Assembly: GCF_001592735.1 (NCBI RefSeq)
Contig: NZ_LUKE01000001.1
Coordinates: forward strand, 806,001-870,000
Reading direction: 5' to 3'
Length of the DNA stretch: 64,000 bases
Origin: Bdellovibrio bacteriovorus
GTDB lineage: Bacteria > Bdellovibrionota > Bdellovibrionia > Bdellovibrionales > Bdellovibrionaceae
The translations under genes were made by a program, and so were the position numbers. The notes beneath the pieces were generated by a model that ran no database searches, was not told the origin of the DNA, and was given only the letters and a program-made list of their open reading frames with translations. Position 1 is the first letter of the stretch. Each line of letters begins with the position of its first letter. Below, in pieces: positions 50,872 through 59,610 of this stretch.

Positions 50872-52068
50872 CTATTTGTACAGCAAATACTTTTTTCTTT
50901 CTTTCGCCCACGATTTTTCGTCCACGCCCATGGCCTTGTCTAACATCGCTGGCGTGGCTTTCGCGTCTTCAATCCAATTGCGCAACGCCGGTCCGCCATT
51001 GATCACGTCAAAAGCCAAGCGGTCTTTGACATACTCATAAGCAAAATCGCGATAGAGCGGATAATCCGGATGCATTTCGCGGATCACTTTTAACATCAAC
51101 GCCACGATACGAAACGGTTTGAACTGCTCGTGCTTGTAAGAAGCCGCATCCGTGTGAAATTGAAATCCGTGGCAAAGTTTTCCTACATGCTTGTGGAAGG
51201 TCGGCTCAAAGAAACATTCACGCAACGTCACGCCCTTTAACCACTGAGGCGCTTTCTTTTTCATGCGCTTTAAAACTTCGGCAAAGTCGATATCCGATGC
51301 GCCGATGATTTCTAACGCGCGTGTGGTTCCACGGCCTTCAGATAATGTCGTGCCTTCAATCAAAACCGTGCCTCCGTAGGCACGAGCCATATTTAGCGAG
51401 GCTGCGTTCGGTGAGGGATTTACCCACGGACGCTTCATGTCCCAACCAAATCCCGGGGCTTTGTTCGGCGCATAGCCTTTCATCTTTACGATCTCTAAAT
51501 CTAAATCCAATTTATAAAAGTCTTTGAAATATAAAGCGAGCTCACCCACCGTCAGACCATGGCGCATCGGGATGGGTGCGGCACCCACAAAAGATTCCCA
51601 CCCCTGCAACATGCGATAGCCTTCAATCGGTCGACCTGCAGGATTCGGACGATCTAAGACGATCATGGTTTTTCCTAAGCGCGCGCACTCTTCCATCGAA
51701 TAAAGAAGCGTCGTGATAAACGTGTAAATACGGCAGCCTAAATCTTGCAAATCAAACAGCATCACATCGAAATGATTCATCATGTGATTGGTAGGGCGAC
51801 GAACTTCACCATACAGACTAAAGACGGGGATCTTGTGCACGGGATCAGCAAAGTCGGGGCTTTCAATCATGTTGTCTTGCTTGTCCCCACGCACGCCATG
51901 CTGCGGACCAAAGGCGCATGAGAGCTTCATTTTTTTTGATAAGAGGTCCAAGCTATGCTCAAGATTTTCGTTCACACTGGCCGGGTGGCAGACAAGACCA
52001 ACGCGTTTGTTTTTTAATTTTTTCAATAGTTTGGTTTCAGAAAGAAGAACTTCCACGCCGAGCTTCAT
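50872..52068 (-). CDS. NamZ-like (DUF1343) exo-beta-N-acetylmuramidase
   Basis: 398 aa from the ATG at 52068, which has AAGGA seven bases upstream; a longer frame to 52101 has none. DUF1343 motifs are KLKNKRVGLVCHPASVN, CAFGPQHGVRGDKQDNM, MLFDLQDLGCRIYTFI, IVLDRPNPAGRP and WVNPSPNAASLNMARAYGGT. Characterised NamZ enzymes release N-acetylmuramic acid from muropeptide ends. There is no signal peptide, so it probably works in the cytoplasm on recovered wall fragments. It lies upstream of the DUF4143 gene with the palindrome between. Confidence 0.88.
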   Translation of the reverse strand: MKLGVEVLLSETKLLKKLKNKRVGLVCHPASVNENLEHSLDLLSKKMKLSCAFGPQHGVRGDKQDNMIESPDFADPVHKIPVFSLYGEVRRPTNHMMNHFDVMLFDLQDLGCRIYTFITTLLYSMEECARLGKTMIVLDRPNPAGRPIEGYRMLQGWESFVGAAPIPMRHGLTVGELALYFKDFYKLDLDLEIVKMKGYAPNKAPGFGWDMKRPWVNPSPNAASLNMARAYGGTVLIEGTTLSEGRGTTRALEIIGASDIDFAEVLKRMKKKAPQWLKGVTLRECFFEPTFHKHVGKLCHGFQFHTDAASYKHEQFKPFRIVALMLKVIREMHPDYPLYRDFAYEYVKDRLAFDVINGGPALRNWIEDAKATPAMLDKAMGVDEKSWAKERKKYLLYK

Positions 52069-52200
52069 TTGATCATCCTTGGTGAAGCCCCACTTTAGCA
52101 CTTCAGATTCTGCATTACAAATGGAAGCCCTCTACCATGGTCGGATCAAGATGGGACACCCACACACCGATACCCTCTTGTCACATCAACGGGGAATATT

Positions 52201-52572
52201 ATGTATAAGTCCATGGACAATGAATTTCTAAATTCACTGGTTCTTTTAAATCAAGAATCCAATGGAGCTCTTTTAGGAGCCATGATCCGCACCTATTGCT
52301 CGGTGTGGCCCGATTACATTCAACGTCTTCGTCATAGTTTTCACGAACAAGACGCCCCTAGCTTAAGTGCCAACGCGGCTTCTTTTCGCACTTTGGTGGG
52401 AAGTTTTGGTGCCACAAAACTGATGGCGATTTTAACGCAAATTGAAAATGCCGCCACCACGCAGGATTGGCACCTAACTAACAAACACATGCAAAATATG
52501 AAACGGGAACTTTGCCAATTCCAAGAAGATATTGAAAGCATGCGCTATCTTTATTTTTTAAAGGCGGCGTAA
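52201..52572 (+). CDS. Hpt-like domain protein lacking the phospho-accepting histidine
   Basis: 123 aa. The four-helix Hpt pattern is visible: a first helix, then a motif aligned as NAASFRTLVGSFGATKLMAI where the consensus is A-H-x-L-K-G-x4-F-G-A. The His position is Ala (or Ser), so normal phosphotransfer is impossible. The rest of the fold, SFGA and the following helix QIENAATTQD, is kept. It sits 4 bases before a response regulator gene, so it may regulate that protein without passing phosphate, or act as a scaffold. The family call is moderate. Confidence 0.6.
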   Translation: MYKSMDNEFLNSLVLLNQESNGALLGAMIRTYCSVWPDYIQRLRHSFHEQDAPSLSANAASFRTLVGSFGATKLMAILTQIENAATTQDWHLTNKHMQNMKRELCQFQEDIESMRYLYFLKAA

Positions 52573-52576
52573 GCTC

Positions 52577-53257
52577 ATGGCTAAAATCCTGGTCGTGGAT
52601 GATGATGTCATCACCTTACAAATTGTCTCTTCGTTATTACACAAAGAAGGACATGCCGTGCAGACGGCCACGGATGCTCTCACCGCCTTGGATTATTTGG
52701 ATCAAGAAGGCTTTAATCTTTTGATCACCGATGCCAACATGCCAAAAATTTCTGGTTACAACTTGGTCACAACATTAAGAAAAAGCTTAAAACATCGAAA
52801 CCTACCAATCATTTTTATGACGGCTCGTCGTTCTAAACCTGACGTGATGCGCGCTTTAGACTCAGGTGTAGACGACTATGTTATCAAACCGATTGAAGTC
52901 GCCATCCTGTCTGAAAAAATTAAATCCCTTCTTGAGGCCAAAGGCACAAGTGCCGAGCACGAAAAAGTAGAGTTATCTGCTCCGGCTGTGTTTTTGCTGA
53001 ATTTGCAAGTTTGCGAAGTGAATCCACTGGGTTTACTTCTAGACAGTGCGGACAGTTTGCCACTGGATTACAAGTTTAAAATTGCATCAGATATTTTTAG
53101 CGAAATTAATATCAAGGCCCCTCTTTTACGGGTCGTCGGTTGTGCGCAAAATAAAAATGAACACGGACGTATTCTCATCCGCACCCACTTCATCGGTCTG
53201 TCGGACGAAGACAAAAAAGCGTTGAACGCTTGGATTAAAACTCAAAAAGCGGCTTAA
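52577..53257 (+). CDS. Response regulator with an unrecognised C-terminal domain
   Basis: 226 aa. The receiver (about 1-120) is complete: acidic pair DDD (8-10), phospho-Asp52 (ITDANMP), Thr (FMTARR) and Lys (VIKPI). The C-terminal 100 residues (LLNLQVCEVNPLGLLLDSAD through FIGLSDEDKKALNAWI) have a beta-rich character like PilZ or other effector folds, but without the PilZ RxxxR and DxSxxG motifs. So a c-di-GMP role is not supported. It follows the degenerate Hpt gene by 4 bases. Confidence 0.82.
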   Translation: MAKILVVDDDVITLQIVSSLLHKEGHAVQTATDALTALDYLDQEGFNLLITDANMPKISGYNLVTTLRKSLKHRNLPIIFMTARRSKPDVMRALDSGVDDYVIKPIEVAILSEKIKSLLEAKGTSAEHEKVELSAPAVFLLNLQVCEVNPLGLLLDSADSLPLDYKFKIASDIFSEINIKAPLLRVVGCAQNKNEHGRILIRTHFIGLSDEDKKALNAWIKTQKAA

Positions 53258-53266
53258 GCCATACAA

Positions 53267-54253
53267 CTATTTCTGGTTATTTCTTAACCACTCGGCCATT
53301 TGCAAAGCAAAATACGTAAAGATGATATCCGCGCCCGCGCGACGAATCGAATACAAGGTTTCCACCATCGCCCGCGTTTCATCAATGATACCTGCTTTGG
53401 CACCGGCTTTGATCAAACCATATTCACCACTCACGTTGTAAGCCGCCACCGGCAAGTTGGTGTGCGATTTTACTAAGCTGATAATATCTAGATAACTTAA
53501 TGCTGGTTTCACCATCACCATGTCGGCTCCTTCAAGCTCATCCAGCTCAATTTCGCGAAGAGCTTCACGGGCATTACGGAAATCCATTTGATAGGTTTTT
53601 TTATCGCCAAATTTCGGGGCCGAATCCAAAGCCTCACGGAAAGGCCCGTAAAAACTCGAAGCATATTTTGCGGAATAAGAAAGAATCCCGGTATTTTCAA
53701 AACCGGATTGATCTAAGGCTTCACGAATCGCCCCTACTCGTCCGTCCATCATGTCAGAGGGTGATACGATATCCGCCCCCGCCTCGGCATGGACCACCGA
53801 CATTTTCGCAAGAATTTCCACGGTTTCGTCATTGATGATTTTGCCATCACGCACAACACCGTCATGACCATCTGACGAGTACGGATCCAAGGCGACATCA
53901 GAGATCAATGTCACATCCGGAAACTTATCGCGAATCATTCTCAATGTGGTGGGCAAGAGTCCTTGAGGATTTAACGACTCCTTGCCAAATTGGTCTTTCA
54001 TGGCCTCCGGCAAAGCCGGAAAAAGGTCGAAGGTTTTAACTCCCAAAGAGACGGCTTTTGCGACCTCTTCCAGAATCAAATCGGGACTTAAACGATAAAT
54101 ACCCGGCATGGAAGAGATGCCCTGGCGCTCATTTTTACCTGAGACCAAAAATAACGGCAGTACAAGTTGAGACACTCTCAAATCCGTCTCGGCCACCATT
54201 TCACGAAGGGCCGCCGTCGCTCTATTTCTTCTTGGTCTTTGTGTGATTCTCAT
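53267..54253 (-). CDS. hemB: Delta-aminolevulinic acid dehydratase (porphobilinogen synthase)
   Basis: 328 aa. HemB joins two aminolevulinates into porphobilinogen. The Schiff-base lysines lie in LSYSAKYASSFYGPF and DMVMVKPALSYLDI. The metal-site stretch reads ISDVALDPYSSDGHDGVV, without the cysteines of zinc enzymes, so it is the magnesium-type or zinc-free class. A GGGAGGG ribosome site precedes the ATG. It diverges from the haem operon starting with hemA. Confidence 0.97.
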   Translation of the reverse strand: MRITQRPRRNRATAALREMVAETDLRVSQLVLPLFLVSGKNERQGISSMPGIYRLSPDLILEEVAKAVSLGVKTFDLFPALPEAMKDQFGKESLNPQGLLPTTLRMIRDKFPDVTLISDVALDPYSSDGHDGVVRDGKIINDETVEILAKMSVVHAEAGADIVSPSDMMDGRVGAIREALDQSGFENTGILSYSAKYASSFYGPFREALDSAPKFGDKKTYQMDFRNAREALREIELDELEGADMVMVKPALSYLDIISLVKSHTNLPVAAYNVSGEYGLIKAGAKAGIIDETRAMVETLYSIRRAGADIIFTYFALQMAEWLRNNQK

Positions 54254-54275
54254 CTCAACCCTCCCGTTCTATTTT

Positions 54276-54298
54276 TAGGCGCCGCATTTTGTGGCGCC
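54276..54298. promoter_or_regulatory. Hairpin in the hemB leader
   Basis: AGGCGCC and GGCGCCT pair as a 7-bp GC stem with a nine-base loop, 22 bases upstream of the hemB start in the hemB-hemA divergent spacer. It might regulate hemB translation or decay, or be a protein site for both genes. No riboswitch class was recognised. Confidence 0.4.
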
Positions 54299-54332
54299 TT
54301 GCCGCAGCGTGCTTTCTTCGTCAAGTATGACA

Positions 54333-54361
54333 TTTCGATGACAAATTAATGAAAGTATAGT
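54333..54361 (+). promoter_or_regulatory. Possible promoter of the haem operon
   Basis: TATAGT (54356-54361) matches a -10 box, with a weak TTTCGA 17 bases upstream. The predicted start is about 10 bases before the hemA ATG, leaving almost no leader. Confidence 0.35.
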
Positions 54362-54378
54362 GATAAACCTATTAACAC

Positions 54379-55302
54379 ATGGAAGACATACTTCTCGTTC
54401 ACAGAAAATCCAATCTAAATTTTGGGGATGGTTTAGCCCCCGAGTTTTCGGCCTCATTGCAAGATGCGGCGATTTGGAAGACCTGTCTTCGTAAGATTCT
54501 ATTCTGTACCGAAACAGAATTAAACAACTATAGCGATATCATCCAAAAAGAAGACCACATTCTTCGCGGTGAGGCGGCGTTGTCTCTGCTTTTGGAAATC
54601 CTGTGTGGTTTGCACTCACCCATCGTGGGTGAAACCGAAGTCTTCGGCCAATTCAAAAACTTTATCGAAAGCCGCAAACAAATGGGCGATACGCTTTTTG
54701 CGGATCACCAAAAATGGTTGCAGTTTATTTTAGCCGAAGTCAAAAAAACGCGCGCCGAACACCTTGTGGGTATCGGTTCGCAAAGCTACGGCAGTCTTTT
54801 ACGCCGTTACGCCAAAGACGTGGAAGAAATCACGATCTGCGGTTCTGGTCATCTTGCTCAAGAAATTCTGCCATGGCTGGCGCACAAAAAATCAATGCAA
54901 GTTCTTTGTCGTGAAGTTTCAAAGATGGAAGCTTTCGCGGCGAAATACGAAAACTTGCAAGTAAACACCTATAACGACTCTTATGTCCATGGTGAAGCCA
55001 TGGTGATTGCGGCCCCTCTGACAGACACACGTATTCTGGAACTGATGAGCAGACAAGACACACGTCCGAAATATGTTTTCGATCTTCGCGGAGAAGAAAA
55101 CAGTTTAGCGACTTTGATTGCCGAAAAGTTTCCCCACGTGACCTTGATGGGTCTTCACCAATTTTTCGCTGAAATTGAGGAAAACAAAAAGGAAACGGAT
55201 CACAAGATTCTGGCCTTAAAACAAAGCCTTTTAGATAAGGCCCTCGCCTTCATGCAAAGAACGGAGCTTCGCCCACTTGGTTGGGACGATCTATGCGCCT
55301 AA
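54379..55302 (+). CDS. hemA: Glutamyl-tRNA reductase, short divergent form
   Basis: 307 aa against about 420 in typical HemA. HemA reduces glutamyl-tRNA to glutamate semialdehyde, the first committed step of haem. The catalytic-Cys region is ILFCTETELNNY (usual form TCNRxExY). The tRNA/substrate motif is CGLHSPIVGETEVFGQFKNF, and the NADPH-binding Rossmann loop ICGSGHLAQEI is near 152-162. The C-terminal dimerisation domain is largely missing. No ribosome site is visible before the ATG. It overlaps the next gene by 10 bases. The identity is supported by the downstream hem genes. Confidence 0.9.
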   Translation: MEDILLVHRKSNLNFGDGLAPEFSASLQDAAIWKTCLRKILFCTETELNNYSDIIQKEDHILRGEAALSLLLEILCGLHSPIVGETEVFGQFKNFIESRKQMGDTLFADHQKWLQFILAEVKKTRAEHLVGIGSQSYGSLLRRYAKDVEEITICGSGHLAQEILPWLAHKKSMQVLCREVSKMEAFAAKYENLQVNTYNDSYVHGEAMVIAAPLTDTRILELMSRQDTRPKYVFDLRGEENSLATLIAEKFPHVTLMGLHQFFAEIEENKKETDHKILALKQSLLDKALAFMQRTELRPLGWDDLCA

Positions 55303-56801
55303 AAATCTCAGCTCGAAAGAGTGATCTTGCCCGTCTTCAAGCCTATATGGTCGGAGACGCTCTGAAAGACGCTCATCCTGGTTTAGAAATCGAATACAAA
55401 TTCAAAGAATCTTTAGGAGATAAAAACCTGACAGATCCTTTATGGAAAATTCCGGAAAAAGGTGTTTTCACCGAAGACTTTTATGGCGAGCTGATCCGGG
55501 GTGAAACTGATCTTGTCGTGCATTCTTGGAAAGATCTTCCGACAGAAGTAAAAACGGACACCGCCATCGTGGCGACGATGCCACGTGCGGATCAACGCGA
55601 TCTTTTGCTTGTTAAAAAATCTCACTTCGAAAAAATTCGTGCAGCAAAAGCCCTCCGCGTGTTTAGTTCTTCCCCTCGTCGCGAATACAATCTGACGCCG
55701 TTTTTTAAAACTCACCTGCCATTTGGTTTGGAATCCGTCAGTTTTGAAAGTGTGCGCGGGAACATCCCGACACGCATTCGCAAGCTTTTAGAAAGTGATG
55801 AGGTGAATGGACTGATCGTGGCAAAGGCTGCTTTAGACCGTTTGCTTTCGGCACCAGCCGAAGAGTTCCGCGAAGTACAAGCCTTGCTAAAATCTTATTT
55901 GGATCAGCTTCAATGGGCCGTGTTGCCTTTAAATATCAATCCCAATGCAGCAGCTCAAGGCGCTTTGGCCGTAGAAATCTTAGCGACACGTTCCGATCTG
56001 CGCGAATTGCTAACACCTATTCATGATCAAGAGACTTACGAGTGTGCGATCAAAGAACGCGCCCTGCTGGCCAGCTTTGGTGGGGGATGCCATCAAAAAA
56101 TTGGGGTCGCTGTTTTAGCAAGACCTTATGGCGAGCTGACGGTGCTGCGCGGACTGACCGATGACGGTCGAGTTTTAGAAACTCGTCGCCTGGATTTGAA
56201 AAACGAACCGCCGAAATTTCCCGAGGCCGCTTTGTGGTCGGGTGAAATGAAAGCAGAACGCACTCGCCATTCAATCGTGACGGTCGACGCGTCTTTAAAT
56301 GCTTTTTACGTCGCGCGTGCCGAAGCGTGGACCGATGGCATCGAAGAAACGGGATATGTGTGGACGGCGGGCACAAAAACCTGGAAGAACTTGGCTCAAG
56401 ATGGCATCTGGGTTCATGGATGCTCTGAAAGCTTGGGCGAGCAAGAAAATCCCCGGATTGATATCTTGGCCGGAAAACCATTGAAGTGGGCCAAGCTTTC
56501 TCATGATGACGGTTTTGATAACAAAGACTCCGCTTTCGATCTTGTTTCGACCTATTCTTTAAAAGTTCTTTCGGGCGACCCAAATTTCGCCGGGAAAGAA
56601 TGCTTCTTCTGGAATAGCGGCACCCAATTCTTACATGCCGTCAAAGAAGACGCTTCGATTTTAACAAAACATCACGCGTGTGGCCCGGGGAATACCTCGA
56701 AAGTCATTCGCGCTTATCTAGAAAAAAATAACGCCTTTGACCCGAACCGTTTGCATGTGTTTTTGGATCAAGAGGACTGGAGACATCAATGCACAATCTA
56801 A
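55293..56801 (+). CDS. hemC: Fusion of porphobilinogen deaminase (HemC) and a divergent uroporphyrinogen III synthase-like domain (HemD)
   Basis: 502 aa. HemC fills about residues 1-300: [17 protein letters not shown] at the start, [12 protein letters not shown], the [13 protein letters not shown] loop, and [13 protein letters not shown] with the Cys that holds the dipyrromethane cofactor. The last 200 residues match HemD only weakly: a first Rossmann-like half and then [40 protein letters not shown], which resembles the C-terminal HemD lobe. No other hemD lies in the cluster, so this half probably closes the ring to uroporphyrinogen III. ATG at 55293; overlaps hemL by 13 bases. Confidence 0.88.
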   Translation: MRLKISARKSDLARLQAYMVGDALKDAHPGLEIEYKFKESLGDKNLTDPLWKIPEKGVFTEDFYGELIRGETDLVVHSWKDLPTEVKTDTAIVATMPRADQRDLLLVKKSHFEKIRAAKALRVFSSSPRREYNLTPFFKTHLPFGLESVSFESVRGNIPTRIRKLLESDEVNGLIVAKAALDRLLSAPAEEFREVQALLKSYLDQLQWAVLPLNINPNAAAQGALAVEILATRSDLRELLTPIHDQETYECAIKERALLASFGGGCHQKIGVAVLARPYGELTVLRGLTDDGRVLETRRLDLKNEPPKFPEAALWSGEMKAERTRHSIVTVDASLNAFYVARAEAWTDGIEETGYVWTAGTKTWKNLAQDGIWVHGCSESLGEQENPRIDILAGKPLKWAKLSHDDGFDNKDSAFDLVSTYSLKVLSGDPNFAGKECFFWNSGTQFLHAVKEDASILTKHHACGPGNTSKVIRAYLEKNNAFDPNRLHVFLDQEDWRHQCTI

Positions 56802-58066
56802 GTTCTGATGAACTGTTTAAACGCGCTTTAAAAATCACTCCGGGCGGAGTTCACTCTCCCGTTCGTTCGTTTAAGGGTCTAGATCGTGCACCTGTTTTCT
56901 TTAAAAAAGCCGAAGGGGCTTATTTGACTTCCGTGGAAGACAAAAAGTACATCGATTTTTGCCAAAGCTTTGGCCCGTTGATTTTGGGTCACTTGGATGC
57001 CGACGTGAAAGAAGAAGTTCATCGCATGATCGACACCGCGTGGACTTTTGGGGCGACCGAAATTTATTCTTTAGAACTAGCTGAATGGATCACCAGCACT
57101 TTGCCCTTCATGGAAAAGCTGCGCTTTGTTTCTTCAGGTACCGAAGCCGTGATGAGTGCATTGCGTGTGGCCCGCGCGGCTACCGGTCGCAATAAAATTT
57201 TGAAATTTGAAGGCTGTTATCACGGTCACGTCGACAACTTGCTAGTAAAAGCCGGCAGCGGCCTTGCGGGGGCGGCGGCCTCTTCTTCGGCAGGAATTTC
57301 TGAAGAAACGGCTCGCCAAACAGTCGTAGCACCTTTAGATGATGAAGCCGCTTTGGAACAAGTCTTCCAAGCTCAAGGTAAAGATATCGCCGCTGTTATT
57401 ATTGAACCACTTCCAGCCAATTACGGTCTATTAGTTCAGCGCCCAGAATTTTTAAAAAAGGTTGCAGATCTTTGCAAAAAGAATGGCAGCTTGTTGATCT
57501 TTGACGAAGTTATTTCTGGTTTCCGTGTGGGCCTTAAGGGCATGGTCGAAGTGACCGGCATTACTCCGGATCTTGTGACTTACGGAAAAATCATTGGGGG
57601 CGGCTTCCCCGTCGGTTGTTACGGCGGCAAAGCTGATCTTATGAACTTGGTCGCACCAAGTGGTGATGTTTATCAAGCCGGGACCTTAAGCGCCAATCCT
57701 GTCGGGATGCGGGCGGGTCTTGTGACGTTAAAGAAAATGCAACGCCTGGATGGTTGGAATGTTTTAGAGCAAAGAACAAACAAATTCGTACACGCTTTGC
57801 GCGAGGGATTTGCGAAAAAAGGTTCGGACCTGCAAGTCAGTGCGCAAGCTTCTTTGTTCTGGATTCATGGCAAGACCTCTTCGCCAATCCGTTCGATTGA
57901 TCATATTCCTAAAACTCAAAGCGGGGATTTCAAAGGTTTGTTCTTGCGTTCATTGGATAAAGGCGTTTACCTAGCCCCCAATGCTTATGAGGTGGGTTTT
58001 GTTTCTATGGCCCATACAGATGAAATCTTAAATCAAGCCGCCAGCTTGATTGTGGAATCTCTTTAA
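56789..58066 (+). CDS. hemL: Glutamate-1-semialdehyde 2,1-aminomutase
   Basis: 425 aa, normal length. HemL turns glutamate semialdehyde into aminolevulinate with PLP. Motifs are [14 protein letters not shown] at the start, [39 protein letters not shown], the PLP-Asp stretch [12 protein letters not shown] and the PLP Lys in [13 protein letters not shown]. It overlaps hemCD by 13 bases and is followed after 12 bases by the histidine kinase. Confidence 0.98.
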   Translation: MHNLSSDELFKRALKITPGGVHSPVRSFKGLDRAPVFFKKAEGAYLTSVEDKKYIDFCQSFGPLILGHLDADVKEEVHRMIDTAWTFGATEIYSLELAEWITSTLPFMEKLRFVSSGTEAVMSALRVARAATGRNKILKFEGCYHGHVDNLLVKAGSGLAGAAASSSAGISEETARQTVVAPLDDEAALEQVFQAQGKDIAAVIIEPLPANYGLLVQRPEFLKKVADLCKKNGSLLIFDEVISGFRVGLKGMVEVTGITPDLVTYGKIIGGGFPVGCYGGKADLMNLVAPSGDVYQAGTLSANPVGMRAGLVTLKKMQRLDGWNVLEQRTNKFVHALREGFAKKGSDLQVSAQASLFWIHGKTSSPIRSIDHIPKTQSGDFKGLFLRSLDKGVYLAPNAYEVGFVSMAHTDEILNQAASLIVESL

Positions 58067-58078
58067 AGGCAGGTACCT

Positions 58079-58939
58079 ATGAAGGCACAAGTTAAGACGG
58101 CATTAGCGATCGTATGGTTCGTTTTTACGTTTTCGCTTGTGGCTTGGTGGTGGGTTTTCTTTTTAATTAAACTCAATCCCGATCAAGGCGTGACTTTAGA
58201 ACAACTGCAAAAATCCCATCGCATGTTTGCCTGGGAAGGCTCTATTTTATTGGCCGCCATTCTTTTAGGTGGCGTGGCTTTAGTTGTTTTCACTTACCGC
58301 GATCAAAAACGCCATGAGCGTTTGAGCTTCTTTTTTGCAACTTTCAGTCACGATATTAAAACCTCCATTGCCCGCCTGCGCTTGCAAGCCGAAGTCTTAG
58401 AAGAAGACCAAGCCGGTAAACACCCGGTGATGAAGCGCTTGATTCAAGATATCCAACGCCTGGATCTGCAATTAGAAAATTCTCTTTTGCTGTCAAGCTT
58501 AGAATCCGGGACCTTGTTAAGCGAAGACATCTCTTTGCGTGATATCTTTAGTTCTTTGCGCATTGAGTTTCCAGAGCTTTCGGTGGAGCTAGAAAAAGAT
58601 GCTTTGGTGCGCGGTGATCGTCGCGCGCTGGTCAGTGTTTTTAAAAATCTTTTACAGAATTCTGTTCTGCATGGACAAGCAAGTAGCGTAAAAATCAAAG
58701 TTAAAGCCGCGGGCTCTTCTCGTTTAGAACTCAGCGTAGAAGATGATGGTTTGGGCTTTAAGGGTGAGGATAAAAAACTAGGATCAGAGCTTTTAAAATC
58801 CCAAGATTCACGCAGCAATGGTATTGGTCTTTATATTACCAAGCGACTTGTTACCAAGATGAACGGCAGAATTGCTTTTGATTCCCGTGGAAACGAAGGC
58901 TTCAAAGTTCACATTAATATCGGAGGGAAACTGAAATGA
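58079..58939 (+). CDS. Membrane histidine kinase inside the haem operon
   Basis: 286 aa. Two transmembrane helices (about 9-30 and 54-73) enclose a short periplasmic loop of about 22 residues. The dimerisation helix has His91 in TFSHDIKTSIARLRL. The catalytic domain has an N-box (NLLQNSVLHG), a G1-box (VEDDGLGF) and GIGLYITKRLV. The periplasmic loop is too small to bind a large ligand, so it may sense through the membrane or helices. It overlaps its response regulator by 4 bases. Position implies control by, or of, haem synthesis. Confidence 0.92.
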   Translation: MKAQVKTALAIVWFVFTFSLVAWWWVFFLIKLNPDQGVTLEQLQKSHRMFAWEGSILLAAILLGGVALVVFTYRDQKRHERLSFFFATFSHDIKTSIARLRLQAEVLEEDQAGKHPVMKRLIQDIQRLDLQLENSLLLSSLESGTLLSEDISLRDIFSSLRIEFPELSVELEKDALVRGDRRALVSVFKNLLQNSVLHGQASSVKIKVKAAGSSRLELSVEDDGLGFKGEDKKLGSELLKSQDSRSNGIGLYITKRLVTKMNGRIAFDSRGNEGFKVHINIGGKLK

Positions 58940-59610
58940 GAAAACTCCTTTTAGTCGAAGACGATGTTTCCCTAGGAACCACTCTTTTAGAACGTCTGCA
59001 AAAAGACTATGAAGTAGCTTGGGCAAAAACTTTGGCGGAAGCCTGGAGCACGTTCACCAAAACCCGCGATTTTGATTTGATCGTCTTAGACGTGGGCTTG
59101 CCCGACGGAAATGGCTTTGAACTGGCAGAAAAAATTAAAAAGATCTCTCCGGCTTTATTTGTCTTCCTGACTGCGCAAGCCGATGCAGAATCTCGCTTGC
59201 GTGGCTTTGAATTAGGCGCGGAAGAATACATTCCAAAACCTTTCCACTTAAAAGAACTTTTGATTCGCGTAAAACACGTCTTAGAGGCGCATGCGCCTGC
59301 TAAAGAGTTGGTATTAGAATCCTGCACCGTGAACTTTGCTACCATGTCGGTGCAAAGAAAATCCGGACAAATAGAATACCCACCGGTCACCGATATTAAG
59401 ATTTTACAAATGCTTGTGGAAAAATCTCCGCGAGTGCTAAGCCGCGATGACATCATGAATGAAATCTGGGGGGTCGATAAGAACCCAAGTCATCGCACCA
59501 TCGACAACATCATCGTCCGCCTTCGTCATCTCTTGGGTGATGAGGGGGAAAAACACATCCGCTCGGTGCGTGGTGTGGGCTATCAATGGGCCACGGAGGA
59601 AACCACATGA
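58936..59610 (+). CDS. OmpR-family response regulator inside the haem operon
   Basis: 224 aa. The receiver (about 1-115) has phospho-Asp52 (IVLDVGLPDGN), a Thr switch in FLTAQAD and Lys in PKPF. The winged-helix DNA-binding domain (about 130-222) ends RTIDNIIVRLRHLLGDEGEK and RSVRGVGYQW, typical of OmpR/PhoB. It is coupled to the kinase and to hemE by 4-base overlaps. It is likely to regulate the haem operon or related genes. The DNA site is unknown. Confidence 0.95.
   Translation: MRKLLLVEDDVSLGTTLLERLQKDYEVAWAKTLAEAWSTFTKTRDFDLIVLDVGLPDGNGFELAEKIKKISPALFVFLTAQADAESRLRGFELGAEEYIPKPFHLKELLIRVKHVLEAHAPAKELVLESCTVNFATMSVQRKSGQIEYPPVTDIKILQMLVEKSPRVLSRDDIMNEIWGVDKNPSHRTIDNIIVRLRHLLGDEGEKHIRSVRGVGYQWATEETT

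Noticed and set aside
52577-53257. PilZ (c-di-GMP) domain at the C-terminus of the response regulator
   Set aside because: The RxxxR and DxSxxG motifs required for c-di-GMP binding are not present.
56050-56583. 177-codon minus-strand frame inside the hemC-hemD gene
   Set aside because: The plus-strand gene is well supported by HemC motifs and gene overlaps; the antisense product is basic and repetitive, typical of a shadow frame.
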